The notes beneath the pieces are model-generated. The model ran no database searches. It was given only the letters and a program-made list of their open reading frames with translations, and was not told where the DNA came from. 64,000 nucleotides of DNA from Streptomyces sp. V2I9 (lineage in GTDB: Bacteria; Actinomycetota; Actinomycetes; Streptomycetales; Streptomycetaceae): contig NZ_JAUSZJ010000002.1 in the NCBI RefSeq assembly GCF_030817475.1, positions 558,001-622,000 of the forward strand, read 5' to 3'. The translations under genes were made by a program, and so were the position numbers. This document shows, in pieces, positions 18,058-26,854 of the stretch (the first letter of the stretch is position 1; each line of letters begins with the position of its first letter).

Positions 18058-18528
18058 GTGCAGAGAACCAGCATCACCACGAAGCTCCTGGTCGGGCTGG
18101 CGGTCACGGCCGTCTCCGGCTGCGTGTCGGTGGAGCCCGGAGTCGTTCCCTCCCCGCGCCCCGGCAGCAGCGGGCCGGGGCAGGACGTGGCCCCGCAGAT
18201 CGTGCAGCCGCCCGCCCGCGAGGCGCTGGAGGCCGTACCCGATGCGAGCCCGTCCCCGCCGTCCGCCCACCGGCCCTCCCCCGCCGACGCCCCCACCGCA
18301 CCCTCGCGGGGCGGGCCGCCGGGGGCTGTGGGGCCGGCCGAGCGCGCGGACCCGCCGCGACAGCGGGCCCCCCACCGGCCCCGCGCCGAACCGCCCGTCG
18401 CCGCCCCCGACCCCGCCCTGCCGCGCGCCCCCGGCGGGGCCGATGTGTGCGCCTGGGGCCGGGGGTACGGGAAGTGGCCGGCGGGCAGCCCGCAGTCCCG
18501 CATCTGCTCGGAGGCGTACGACCGCTGA
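18058..18528 (+). CDS. small Pro-rich secreted lipoprotein
   Basis: 156 residues. A short signal (ITTKLLVGLAVTAVSGC) ends in a lipobox VSGC, so the mature protein should be lipidated at Cys22. The middle is disordered and rich in Pro/Ala/Arg. The final 30 residues (ADVCAWGRGYGKWPAGSP, then QSRICSEAYDR) hold two Cys and are the only compact part. No function is recognised. GTG start at 18058; no obvious ribosome site, so the precise start is uncertain. Confidence 0.6.
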   Translation: MQRTSITTKLLVGLAVTAVSGCVSVEPGVVPSPRPGSSGPGQDVAPQIVQPPAREALEAVPDASPSPPSAHRPSPADAPTAPSRGGPPGAVGPAERADPPRQRAPHRPRAEPPVAAPDPALPRAPGGADVCAWGRGYGKWPAGSPQSRICSEAYDR

Positions 18529-18556
18529 CGCCCCGGTCCCGCAGGCCGGCTCGCGC

Positions 18557-18594
18557 GACCCCGGCGGCCCGGCTCTCCCGGAGCCGCCGGGGTC
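18557..18594. terminator. bidirectional terminator hairpin
   Basis: Perfect 12-bp stem GACCCCGGCGGC / GCCGCCGGGGTC, continued by CCGG/CCGG after one bulged A, with a 5-nt loop. It lies between the convergent lipoprotein and TPR-like genes and covers the stop codon of the latter. Confidence 0.75.
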
Positions 18595-19156
18595 ACTGCT
18601 TCCACAGGCGGAGTTCGAGGCGCTCGATGGCGGCGCGGACCCCGCCTCCGTACCCGTCGTCCGCGAGCGCGACGGCTGCCGCGCGGGCGCGCCGGAGGTG
18701 AATCCTGGCCGCGTCGGGGCGCTGGAGCTTGAGGTAGTCCGCCGCGAGGTTGAGGTGCAGGGAGGGGTAGAACGCCCGGACGGCCGGCAGGTCCCGGTGC
18801 TCGGCCGCCCGCTCGCCGTCGGCCCCCTCGCCTCCCCCCGGCTGCCCCGCACCCCTCGACCGCGAGGCGTCTCCCTGCCCCGAGGCGTCCCCCGGCCCCC
18901 CGGTGTCCCGCAGTGCGTCCGCGGCCGTCAGCGCGCGCAGGTCCCAGGCCAGCTCGTCGCCGGGGTCGTCCTGGGCGTCGGCCATGTAGTGCGCGAGGGT
19001 GCAGCGGTGCAGCGGCGCGCCGTCCGCGCCCAGCTCGGCCCAGAGCGCGCCGAAGCGGTTGCGGGCCTCCTCGCGGTCGCCCGCGTGCAGCAGCATGATG
19101 GCCTGGCCGATCCGGGTCATGACGGCGTCCTCGGACACCTGCTGCTGCTCCACCAC
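18593..19156 (-). CDS. tetratricopeptide-like protein
   Basis: 187 residues, predicted mostly alpha-helical and soluble. Helical repeats with TPR-like spacing are visible: GQAIMLLHAGDREEARNRF, CTLAHYMADAQDDPGDELAW and LHLNLAADYLKLQRPDAARI, with a Gly/Ala/Asp-rich insert in the middle. It may be a scaffold; no catalytic motif is present. Two GTG codons begin the gene after GAGGAG; 19156 is used. The gap to ung is about 100 bp, so they may be separate transcripts. Confidence 0.65.
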   Translation of the reverse strand: MVEQQQVSEDAVMTRIGQAIMLLHAGDREEARNRFGALWAELGADGAPLHRCTLAHYMADAQDDPGDELAWDLRALTAADALRDTGGPGDASGQGDASRSRGAGQPGGGEGADGERAAEHRDLPAVRAFYPSLHLNLAADYLKLQRPDAARIHLRRARAAAVALADDGYGGGVRAAIERLELRLWKQ

Positions 19157-19255
19157 TGCTCGCTCCTCGTCACCCGTCCGACCGCTTCCCCTTCGTCCGA
19201 CGCTAACGCCGGGCTCGCGCGGAACCGGTCAGACACGGGCTCGGAGGGCCGGCCG

Positions 19256-19945
19256 TCAGCCGAGGTCGGGGATCCGCCAGTCGATGGGCTGGTGCCCCTG
19301 GGCCGCCACGGCCTCGTTGATCTGCGTGAAGGGGCGGGAGCCGAAGAACTTCTTGGCGGACAGCGGCGAGGGGTGCGCGCCCTTCACCACGATGTGGCGT
19401 TCCTCGTCGATGAGCGGCAGCTTCTTCTGCGCGTAGTTGCCCCAGAGCACGAAGACCGCCGGGTCGGGCCGGTCGGCGACGGCGCGGATCACGGCGTCGG
19501 TGATCTTCTCCCAGCCCTTGTTCTTGTGGGAGTTGGCCTCGCCGCCCCGGACGGTGAGGACCGCGTTGAGCAGGAGGACGCCCTGTTCGGCCCACGGCAT
19601 CAGATAGCCGTTGTCGGGGATCGGCAGGCCCAGCTCCTCCTGCATCTCCTTGTAGATGTTGCGCAGCGACGGGGGCGTCCTGACACCGGGCCGCACGGAG
19701 AAGCAGAGGCCGTGGCCCTGACCCTCGCCGTGGTACGGGTCCTGGCCGAGGACCAGGACCTTGACCTTGTCGTACGGCGTGGCGTCCAGGGCGGCGAAGA
19801 CCTGCTCGCGCGGCGGGTACACGGGCCCCTTGGCGCGCTCCTCCTCGACGAAGTCCGCCAGTTCCTTGACGTACGGCTTCTGCAGTTCTTCGCCGAGGAC
19901 GGCACGCCAGGACTCGGGCAGCAGGTCGATATCGGTCACGTCCAC
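19256..19945 (-). CDS. ung: uracil-DNA glycosylase (family 1)
   Basis: 229 residues, the usual length for Ung. It removes uracil from DNA at the start of base-excision repair. All family motifs are present: VLVLGQDPYHGEGQGHGLCF (water-activating Asp and Tyr), GVLLLNAVLTVRGGEANSHKN, VFVLWGNYAQKK and the DNA-inserting loop GAHPSPLSAKKFFGS with the catalytic His. GTG start at 19945 preceded by CGGAGGT. Confidence 0.96.
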   Translation of the reverse strand: MDVTDIDLLPESWRAVLGEELQKPYVKELADFVEEERAKGPVYPPREQVFAALDATPYDKVKVLVLGQDPYHGEGQGHGLCFSVRPGVRTPPSLRNIYKEMQEELGLPIPDNGYLMPWAEQGVLLLNAVLTVRGGEANSHKNKGWEKITDAVIRAVADRPDPAVFVLWGNYAQKKLPLIDEERHIVVKGAHPSPLSAKKFFGSRPFTQINEAVAAQGHQPIDWRIPDLG

Positions 19946-20040
19946 AACCTCCGGTGAGCAACAGGTTCTTGATCCCCGAACCTACCGGGCCCCACTGACA
20001 ACGAGCTCCGGGAGCCCCGCGCACGGCTGCTCCCGGACGG

Positions 20041-21621
20041 CTACCAGCTGGCCTTGCGGTACAGCTCCCACAGCTGCATGACGGTCTGCGGGTCGAGTGC
20101 GCGCTCGCCGCCGCCGATGTCCTCACCCGCGGCGACGTACAGCTTGCCCTGCCACAGCGGCAGCAGCCGGACGTCGTCCACGAGGATCTCCTGGGCCCGC
20201 TCGAACTGCTTGCTGACCGCGCCCCGGTCGCTCTCCTGCCGCGAGGCGGGGATCAGCTGCTGGGTGATCTCCTTGTTCAGGTACGGAGTGCCGGTGACGC
20301 TCTCCTTGCCCACGAACGGGGCGACGAAGTTGTCGGGGTCCGGGAAGTCCGGGAACCAGCCGCGGCCGAAGACCGGGTACTCGCCCTTCGTGAAGCCTTC
20401 CTGAAGGATCTTCCAGGGCTCGCCCTGAAGGGTGATCTCGAACAGCCCGGACGCCTCCAGCTGCCGCTTGATCTCCTCGAACTCGGTCTCGGTGGAGGAG
20501 CCGTAGCGGTCGGTGGCGTACCAGAACTTCATCTTCACGGGCTCGGTGATGCCGGCCTCGGTGAGAACGCGCTCCGCCTTCTTCACGTCCGGGTCGCCGA
20601 AGGTGTCGAAGAAGCTCGTGGTGTGTCCGGCGATGCCCTTGGGGATCATGGAGTACAGGGGCTCGGCGGTGCCCCGGTAGACCTTGGCGACCAGGGCGTC
20701 CCGGTCCACGACATGGGCGATGGCCTTGCGGACGGCGGGGTTGGCGGCGGCCGGGTCCTTCGGGTTGAAGACCAGGAAGCGGATGTCGGCGCCGGTGGAC
20801 TCGACGATCTGGAGGCCGGCGTTGTCGGCCTTGTCGTCCTCCAGGCTGACGACCTCCTCGGCGGTCAGGCCCCGGTAGGTGGCGTCGATCTCGTCGGCCT
20901 TGAGAGCGTCCACCATGTCGGCGGACTTGCCGAAGTAGCGGATGGTGACCGCGTCGTTCTTCCGGTCGGCGAAGCCCTTGTAGTCCGCGTACTTCTTCAG
21001 TTCGGCGGTCCGGCCCTCCTCGTAGGACTCCAGGAGGTAGGGGCCGGAGCCGGTGACCTTGCCGTCCTCGCGGATCTTGTCCTTGGGGTAGTCGCCGGGG
21101 GCGACGAGCGACATCGCGGGCGTGGCCAGGATGAACGGGAACGTGGCGTCGGACTGGTTCAGGTGGAAGATGACCGTGTCGTCGCCCTTGGTCTCGATCC
21201 GGTCCAGGGAGCCGAGCATTCCGGCCGGGCCGCCCTTGAAGTGGATGTCCACGATCCGGTAGATGGAGTACTTCACGGCCTCGGCGTCGAGCTTCTCGCC
21301 GTTGGAGAACTTCAGGTTCTTCTTGAGCGTGCACCGGTACGCCATGCTCGTGGCGTCGGTGAACTCACAGGAATCGGCCGCGTCCGGCTCCGGGCTCGTA
21401 CTGCCGGTGGGGAAGCTCACCAGGGTCTGGTAGACGTTCCTCATCAGCTCCCAGGAGCTGTCCCAGGCTGCCGCCGGATCGAGGGTGGAGGGGGAGCTGG
21501 TCGTTCCCACGGTTATCTTCTGCTCCGCCTCCGATCCACTGTCGGAGAGGAGACCGCATCCGGCCAGCAGAGAAAGGGAAGCTAGGGCTGCAGCAACCTG
21601 CAGACTGGCCCGGTAGAACAC
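20041..21621 (-). CDS. peptide/nickel-type ABC transporter substrate-binding lipoprotein
   Basis: 526 residues. The signal peptide ends in the lipobox LLAGC, so it is a membrane-anchored binding lipoprotein of the DppA/OppA (SBP_bac_5) class. Family hallmarks are TLDPAAAWDSSWELMRNVYQ near the start, GSGPYLLESYEEG, and NPAVRKAIAHVVDRDALV. No permease or ATPase genes flank it, so it is an orphan. Two GTG codons compete: the one at 21621 is 7 nt from GAGGAG and is chosen; 21627 would be only 1 nt away and adds two residues. Confidence 0.88.
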   Translation of the reverse strand: MFYRASLQVAAALASLSLLAGCGLLSDSGSEAEQKITVGTTSSPSTLDPAAAWDSSWELMRNVYQTLVSFPTGSTSPEPDAADSCEFTDATSMAYRCTLKKNLKFSNGEKLDAEAVKYSIYRIVDIHFKGGPAGMLGSLDRIETKGDDTVIFHLNQSDATFPFILATPAMSLVAPGDYPKDKIREDGKVTGSGPYLLESYEEGRTAELKKYADYKGFADRKNDAVTIRYFGKSADMVDALKADEIDATYRGLTAEEVVSLEDDKADNAGLQIVESTGADIRFLVFNPKDPAAANPAVRKAIAHVVDRDALVAKVYRGTAEPLYSMIPKGIAGHTTSFFDTFGDPDVKKAERVLTEAGITEPVKMKFWYATDRYGSSTETEFEEIKRQLEASGLFEITLQGEPWKILQEGFTKGEYPVFGRGWFPDFPDPDNFVAPFVGKESVTGTPYLNKEITQQLIPASRQESDRGAVSKQFERAQEILVDDVRLLPLWQGKLYVAAGEDIGGGERALDPQTVMQLWELYRKASW

Positions 21622-21739
21622 GTGCACGCTCCTCGATCAGCCTTGGGTCGGCAGACCATACCGCAGCGCCCCACCGGGCCAATCCGCCGGCCCGGCGGGG
21701 CACTTGGCTCAATCGGGGCCAAATCGGCTCAGTCCGAAC

Positions 21740-22495
21740 TCAGCCCACACCGGCGTTGAGGAAAATTCCTCCGTCGACCACGAGGGTCTGCCCGGTGATC
21801 CAGTCGGACTGCGCGGAGGTGAGGAAGGCAGCCGCACCACCGATGTCCTCGGGCACCCCGAGCCGGCCCAGGGGGTAGGCGGCGGCCGCCTCCGCCTCGC
21901 GCCCCTCGTAGAGGGCCTGGGCGAATTTCGTCTTCACCACGGCCGGGGCGATGGCGTTGACCCGGACGACCGGGGCGAACTCGTGCGCCAACTGGAGGGT
22001 GAGGTTGACCATCGCCGCCTTGCTCATCCCGTACGCGCCGATGAACGGCGAGGCGGAGACCCCGGCGATCGAGGCGATGTTCACGATCGCCCCGCCGTTC
22101 TCCCGCTGCCACGCCTTCCAGGTCTGCTGGGCGAAGCCGAGCGCCGAGATCACATTGGTCTCGTAGACCTTGCGGGCCACGTTCAGGTCGAGCTCCGCCA
22201 TGGGGCCGAAGACCGGGTTCGTCCCGGCGTTGTTGACCAGGAAGTCGACCCGGCCGAACGCCTCCATGGTCCGCTCGACCGCCGCCGCCTGGTGGGCCTC
22301 GTCGTGCGCTTTGCCCGCGATGCCGATCACCCGGTCGGAGCCGAGCTTCTCCACGGCCTCCTTCAGCGCCTCCTCGCCGCGCCCGGTGATGGCCACCCGG
22401 TCGCCGCGCGCCACCAGCGCCTCGGCGACTCCGTAGCCGATGCCCCTGCTCGCGCCCGTGACGAGCGCGACCTTTCCGCTGTCCTGCACCGTCAT
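21740..22495 (-). CDS. SDR family oxidoreductase (FabG-like)
   Basis: 251 residues. A classical short-chain dehydrogenase: NADP loop TGASRGIGYG, LVNNAGTNPVFGP, catalytic Ser in VNIASIAGVSASPF and YGMSKAAMVNL (Tyr-x3-Lys), then PEDIGGAAAFLTSAQSDWITG and QTLVVDGG. It is the second gene of a two-SDR operon, 20 bp after the other, with GAAGGG upstream. It probably reduces 3-oxoacyl or keto intermediates in fatty-acid metabolism; the exact substrate is unknown. Confidence 0.88.
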   Translation of the reverse strand: MTVQDSGKVALVTGASRGIGYGVAEALVARGDRVAITGRGEEALKEAVEKLGSDRVIGIAGKAHDEAHQAAAVERTMEAFGRVDFLVNNAGTNPVFGPMAELDLNVARKVYETNVISALGFAQQTWKAWQRENGGAIVNIASIAGVSASPFIGAYGMSKAAMVNLTLQLAHEFAPVVRVNAIAPAVVKTKFAQALYEGREAEAAAAYPLGRLGVPEDIGGAAAFLTSAQSDWITGQTLVVDGGIFLNAGVG

Positions 22496-22515
22496 GATGT
22501 CCGTCGCCCTTCGGG

Positions 22516-23277
22516 TCAGTTGAGGGGTCCGCCGGCCACGTACATGACCTGGCCGGAGACGAAGCCGGCGTCGTCACCCGCGAAGAAGGCGATCGCGTTG
22601 GCGACGTCCTCGGGACGGCCGACGCGCTGGACCGGGATCTGGGTGGCGGCCGCCGCCTGGAACTCCTCGAAGCCCATGCCGACACGGGCGGCCGTCTGCG
22701 CGGTCATCTCGGTGACGATGAAACCGGGCGCCACGGCGTTGGCGGTGACGCCGAACTTGCCGAGCTCCTTGGCGAGCGTCTTGGTGAGGCCCTGGAGCCC
22801 CGCCTTGACCGCGGAGTAGTTGGCCTGGCCGCGGTTGCCGAGGGCCGAGGAGGAGGAGAGCGAGACGATCCGGCCGAACTTCGCCTCGACCATGTGCGCC
22901 TGTACGGCCTTCGCCATCAGGAACGCGCCCTTGAGGTGCACGTTCATCACGATGTCCCAGTCGGACTCGCTCATCTTGAACAGTAGGTTGTCGCGGAGCA
23001 CACCCGCGTTGTTCACGAGGATCGTCGGCGCGCCCAGCTCGGCGGCGACCCGCGCGACGGCGGCTTCCACCTGGCCCGCGTCCGACACGTCGCAGCCGAC
23101 GGCGAGCGCGGCGCCCCCGGCGGCGGTGATCTTCTCGACCGTGTCCTTGCAGGCCGCCTCGTCGAGGTCGAGTACGGCGACGGCGCGGCCCTCGGCCGCG
23201 AGGCGTACGGCGGTGGCGGCGCCGATGCCCCGCGCCGCTCCCGTCACGATGGCGACACGCTGCTCGGTGGTGGACAT
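22516..23277 (-). CDS. fabG: 3-oxoacyl-ACP reductase-like SDR (FabG-like)
   Basis: 253 residues. Motifs TGAARGIGAATA, LVNNAGVLRDNLLFKMSESD, Ser in VSLSSSSALGNRGQANY and the YSAVKAGLQGLTKTLAKELG active-site helix place it among NADPH-dependent 3-oxoacyl reductases, closer to FabG than its partner is. It is the first gene of the pair; GAGGAG lies 9 nt before the ATG. A likely TetR-type operator lies upstream. Whether it acts in synthesis or degradation is not decided by sequence. Confidence 0.88.
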   Translation of the reverse strand: MSTTEQRVAIVTGAARGIGAATAVRLAAEGRAVAVLDLDEAACKDTVEKITAAGGAALAVGCDVSDAGQVEAAVARVAAELGAPTILVNNAGVLRDNLLFKMSESDWDIVMNVHLKGAFLMAKAVQAHMVEAKFGRIVSLSSSSALGNRGQANYSAVKAGLQGLTKTLAKELGKFGVTANAVAPGFIVTEMTAQTAARVGMGFEEFQAAAATQIPVQRVGRPEDVANAIAFFAGDDAGFVSGQVMYVAGGPLN

Positions 23278-23351
23278 GCTTGGTTCTCCTCGCCCTTGGA
23301 TCGCGGCTCAGCGGACGTCGGGGCGGTCCCTGACGGACAGGCTCCCGATGA

Positions 23352-23367
23352 CTGAGCAACCGCTTAG
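23352..23367 (-). promoter_or_regulatory. imperfect palindrome upstream of the FabG pair
   Basis: CTGAGCAACCGCTTAG: arms CTnAGC and GCTnAG around a 4-nt centre, about 75-90 bp before the fabG start. The size and dyad resemble TetR-family operators found upstream of lipid-metabolism genes in actinobacteria. No regulator gene adjoins it. Confidence 0.4.
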
Positions 23368-23495
23368 TACCTTCAGCAGTCGAGACGCTAGAAGCCCTGG
23401 CACCCGGTGTCAACGGCGCGCGCCCCGGCGGGCCGCACGTCACACCGGGCGGGAGCGCCCGCCGCTGTGCCGTGGAGGTCCCGCCGGGGCGTGGA

Positions 23496-23876
23496 TCAGC
23501 GCACGAGGAGGTCGAGCAGCCGTTCCACCTCGCCGGCCGGGTCGGTGGTGAGGCCGCTGTGCACGGTGCCGGGCTGGACGACGGTGGAGCGCGGGGCGAT
23601 CAGCCAGCGGAACCGCCGTCCGGGGTCGTCGCCCGCCGCCTGCCCGGCGCCGTCACCGCCGCCGCAGACCCCTTCGACGGCGCGCAGGGCGGCCCGTACC
23701 CCGACGACGTCGGCGTCCGGGTCCAGCGCCCTGAGTTTGGCCTCGTCGAGGTGCGTGCGGGCGGCGACGAAGGACCGCGCCCGGCAGTAGACGAGCACCC
23801 CGGCGTTGAAGCACTCACCCCGCTCGACCCGTGGGACGACGCGCAGAACGGCGTACTCGAAGACGTCGCGTGTCAT
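23496..23876 (-). CDS. DUF3037 family protein
   Basis: 126 residues. The start MTRDVFEYAVLRVVPRVERG and ECFNAGVLVYCRARSFVAAR match the DUF3037 pattern; the final third (FRWLIAPRSTVVQPGTVHSG) is also typical. The function of the family is unknown. Its ATG overlaps the HipA-like gene stop by 4 nt, and the two families commonly occur as a pair, so they probably act together. Confidence 0.8.
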   Translation of the reverse strand: MTRDVFEYAVLRVVPRVERGECFNAGVLVYCRARSFVAARTHLDEAKLRALDPDADVVGVRAALRAVEGVCGGGDGAGQAAGDDPGRRFRWLIAPRSTVVQPGTVHSGLTTDPAGEVERLLDLLVR

Positions 23877-24751
23877 CGGCCGGCCTCCTCGCCGGTACGG
23901 GCGGCTGCCGCTTCCCGGCCGTCGCCGCCCCGCCGGGCACGGGGCGGCAGGCGGTCGGTGAGCCAGCCGGGGGCTTGGGAGGGCCGGATCGCGGTCGGCG
24001 CGTCCAGCGTGATCCGCTCATGGATGTCGGCGGCGCGGGCGAGCAGCGGGGCGATGTAGGCCCGGCGGACCTCGTCGGCGGAGTCGAAGCCGGGCTCGTC
24101 GGCCAGCCATACGTCGGGGACGTCGGCGGCGACCTTGGTGAGCAGCTCCTCGGTGACCAGGGGGGCCAGCTCGGCGGCGGCGGCCGCGATGTCCGGCGCG
24201 AAGGGGGCCAGCACATGGTCGGACGCGTTGTACGGCTTGGCGGCGGACGCCCGTGCCCCCGGCCAGTTGTGGTGCCAGATCATGGTCGCGCCGTGGTCGA
24301 TGAGCCAGAGGTCGCCGTGCCAGACGAGCAGGTTGGGGTTGCGCCAGGAGCGGTCCACGTTGTTGATCAGCGCGTCGAACCAGACGACGCGCCCGGCCTC
24401 GGCGGCCCCGACCTCGTAGGCGAGCGGGTCGAAGCCGAACGAGCCCGGCAGGTAGTCCATGCCGAGGTTCAGCCCACCGCTGGCGCGCAGCAGCTCCTGC
24501 ACCTCCTCGTCGGGCTCGGCGAGCCCGATGACGGGGTCCAGCTCCATGGTCACCAGCTCGGGCACCCGCAGCCCCAGCCGCCGGCCGAGCTCCCCGCAGA
24601 TGATCTCCGCCACGAGCGTCTTGCGGCCCTGCCCCGCTCCGGTGAACTTCATGACGTACGTGCCGAGATCGTCGGCCTCGACGATGCCCGGCAGCGAACC
24701 GCCTTCACGCAGGGGCGTGACATAGCGGGTCGCCACGACTTCCTTCAGCAT
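23873..24751 (-). CDS. HipA-like kinase family protein
   Basis: 292 residues. The layout fits the HipA_2-type kinase-like family: YVMKFTGAGQGRKTLVAEI (ATP-anchoring Lys), an acidic hinge, then VVWFDALINNVDRSWRNPNL with the catalytic D..NN.DR pattern and LWLIDHGATMIWH with the metal-binding Asp. It could phosphorylate a protein, like HipA, but it is shorter and lacks a HipB-type antitoxin; its partner is instead a DUF3037 protein. The ribosome site is weak (GGGAAA). Confidence 0.8.
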   Translation of the reverse strand: MLKEVVATRYVTPLREGGSLPGIVEADDLGTYVMKFTGAGQGRKTLVAEIICGELGRRLGLRVPELVTMELDPVIGLAEPDEEVQELLRASGGLNLGMDYLPGSFGFDPLAYEVGAAEAGRVVWFDALINNVDRSWRNPNLLVWHGDLWLIDHGATMIWHHNWPGARASAAKPYNASDHVLAPFAPDIAAAAAELAPLVTEELLTKVAADVPDVWLADEPGFDSADEVRRAYIAPLLARAADIHERITLDAPTAIRPSQAPGWLTDRLPPRARRGGDGREAAAARTGEEAGR

Positions 24752-24923
24752 TTTCCCAGGCCACCCATCTGTTCAGCCTTGCGTTTCACGAACGACGTCT
24801 GCGGGACTCCGGGGCAGGGATCACCGGCCCGCAGCGCCGGGGGCGGGCCGGAGGGTCCCGGCGTGCGAGCCGGCCCCCCCGGCTCCCCCGAGCAGATCGT
24901 CGGCGGGCCCGCGCCCCGTGCCA

Positions 24924-24984
24924 CCGGCTTCCGGCTTCCGGCTTCCGGCTTCCGGCTTCCGGCTTCCGGCTTCCGGCTTCCGGC
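24924..24984. repeat. heptanucleotide tandem repeat (CCGGCTT)8
   Basis: Eight perfect copies of CCGGCTT plus CCGGC, in the 295-bp gap between the HipA-like gene (start 24751) and the stop of the membrane-protein gene (25047). It lies about 170 bp upstream of the HipA-like start. The rest of the gap holds no gene. Perfect short repeats of this kind can change length by slippage. Confidence 0.9.
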
Positions 24985-25046
24985 ACGAAGTGAGCATAGT
25001 AACCGAGGGTGATCGGCAGCGAGGCGCGTCCGGACCCTGGTACAGG

Positions 25047-26642
25047 TCAGCCGTCCTTCGGCAGGCTCGCGTACGAGAAGGAGCACCGAACCCGGCCATC
25101 GGCCGCAGGGACGAGGCGCACCTGCTCGGCGGGCATCTGGAGCGCCGTGCCCGCCGGCTCATCCCACAGTGACACTGTTCCTCCGGCCGCCCCGAACGAG
25201 AGGTACGGCCGCTCGGGACGGAGCACGCCACCTCGGCTGCCGAGTTGCGCCGCGGTGACCGTCGGCTCGACGCACGTCCACTCCGGCGTCACCCCGAAGT
25301 ACGAAGGCGGAACCATCTTCCGAACTGCGGCCGTGCGGAAGTCCTTCACCGCTTCTCCCGCCGAGTCCACCGCTCCCAGCGCGCACATCGCCACCACCGT
25401 CACCTGGGTGACGACGTACAGCGGGACGCCGAGCCGTTCGACAGGGCTGACGAACGGGGCGTGCACATGCTTCGCGATCCCCCACAGAGCCGGGACGAAC
25501 AGGGCGTAGCTGAGCAGGCTCGACAGCTTCACCGCCGACGCGGCCTGCCAGATCCCCGCAACGTCGAGGTCATCGGGGGTCAGGCCGAGGCTGTCCGCGT
25601 ACAGCGCGTGCAACACCGATCCAGATGCCACCACGAACGACACGACAGCCGTGAACACGAGCGGCGCCGCCCAGGCCAGCCATTCGCCCCACGTCCACTG
25701 GCGGACCAGGAGCCAGATCCCTCCCACCGTCGCCGTGACGGCAAAGAGCGACAGCATCTCCACCGGGGTCCAGCCTCTGTCGTCCTCCATGCCCGCGCCG
25801 AACGCGACGACAAGGAGGTAGACGGACACGACACCGGCAATGAAAAGGCTCGCCACGCGACCGCCGGTCGCGAACATGCCGTACGCCCATCGGGTTCCTC
25901 CGGCAAAGCACAACACCGCTGCACCGGTCCACACCCACATTCGCACACCGCTGTGGTGCCGGGCGACCACGGCGCAGAAGGTCATGGTGAGCAGCCAGGC
26001 CACGAGGCGGAACGTACGACGCCGACTGTCTTCGTCGCGACGCGGCACGATGTGCCTTCGCTCCCGGCCGTAGAGCGGCCGTACGTCGATGACAGCCCTC
26101 GGAGCGGAACCGCCGGGCATGTTCATGCGGGAAAGCCGGCGGGCTTCCGACGCCGTACCAGTGACCACCATGCCCGTGTCGTGGTAGCCACGCCTCTCCG
26201 AAAATCGCGCACGCGCCAGCACCGCCGCGTCGCGCAACCCCTCCATCGACGTCCGCGGCCCGGGGACGGGTACGCGCGGTGGCCTATGGGCCACCGTATG
26301 CGCCCGCCAGCCGGTCAGCTGCTCCCGGTCCCGGTCCACCAGCTCGCAACGCCGGGCGTACATCTCCAACCCGGCCGCCCGTGCCAGCCACTCCACCCGC
26401 CAGGTGGCCGCCCGCTCGGTGCGCCGGTTGCGAGCACCGAAGAACCGCACCTCGACGGAGTACAACCGTGCCGGGTCGGCCTCGCTCAGCACACCCCGCG
26501 ACGCGCCCTCACTCCGGGCGAACGCGGTCACGACCGGCCAGCCCTGCTGGTCGAACACCCGCTCCGCCTCGTCCCAGTCGCGCTGCTCCCCCCGTACCTC
26601 GACGAGCACCAGCACACGCTGGTCGTAACGAATCCTCGGCAT
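25047..26642 (-). CDS. unrecognised membrane protein with N-terminal cytosolic domain
   Basis: 531 residues. Residues 1 to about 200 are soluble and Arg-rich with no known motif (starts MPRIRYDQRVLVLVEVRGEQ). About seven helices follow (for example FRLVAWLLTMTFCAVVA, VASLFIAGVVSVYLLVVAF, WLAWAAPLVFTAVVSFVVA, VPLYVVTQVTVVAMCALGAV). The last 100 residues form an extracytoplasmic domain with two Cys (TCVEPTVTAA and VRCSFSYASLP). The start has GGGGGAG upstream. It lies 212 bp after the helicase-nuclease gene on the same strand and may be part of the same defence island, but nothing in it names a function. Confidence 0.7.
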   Translation of the reverse strand: MPRIRYDQRVLVLVEVRGEQRDWDEAERVFDQQGWPVVTAFARSEGASRGVLSEADPARLYSVEVRFFGARNRRTERAATWRVEWLARAAGLEMYARRCELVDRDREQLTGWRAHTVAHRPPRVPVPGPRTSMEGLRDAAVLARARFSERRGYHDTGMVVTGTASEARRLSRMNMPGGSAPRAVIDVRPLYGRERRHIVPRRDEDSRRRTFRLVAWLLTMTFCAVVARHHSGVRMWVWTGAAVLCFAGGTRWAYGMFATGGRVASLFIAGVVSVYLLVVAFGAGMEDDRGWTPVEMLSLFAVTATVGGIWLLVRQWTWGEWLAWAAPLVFTAVVSFVVASGSVLHALYADSLGLTPDDLDVAGIWQAASAVKLSSLLSYALFVPALWGIAKHVHAPFVSPVERLGVPLYVVTQVTVVAMCALGAVDSAGEAVKDFRTAAVRKMVPPSYFGVTPEWTCVEPTVTAAQLGSRGGVLRPERPYLSFGAAGGTVSLWDEPAGTALQMPAEQVRLVPAADGRVRCSFSYASLPKDG

Positions 26643-26854
26643 CAGCTCCCCCTCTCACCGGGCTCCGAAGGTACAGCGACCAACGACGTGACGGTCATGG
26701 TGGAAGGAAGCCACACCCGCGAGGGAACGGACGTGAAGGCATGTCACCGGAGGGCAGCGGCAGCCACCGCGCACCCCAGCCGAAGGATCAGCTGTCCCTG
26801 TACGGCCGCAAGCGTCTGACGACCGGGGCACCGCGCAGCGCCCGGCATCAGCGG

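Noticed and set aside
24918..24990. Protein repeats such as GFRLPAS encoded across the heptamer repeat
   Set aside because: Any 7-bp repeat gives a periodic peptide in all frames; no start, ribosome site or homologous domain.
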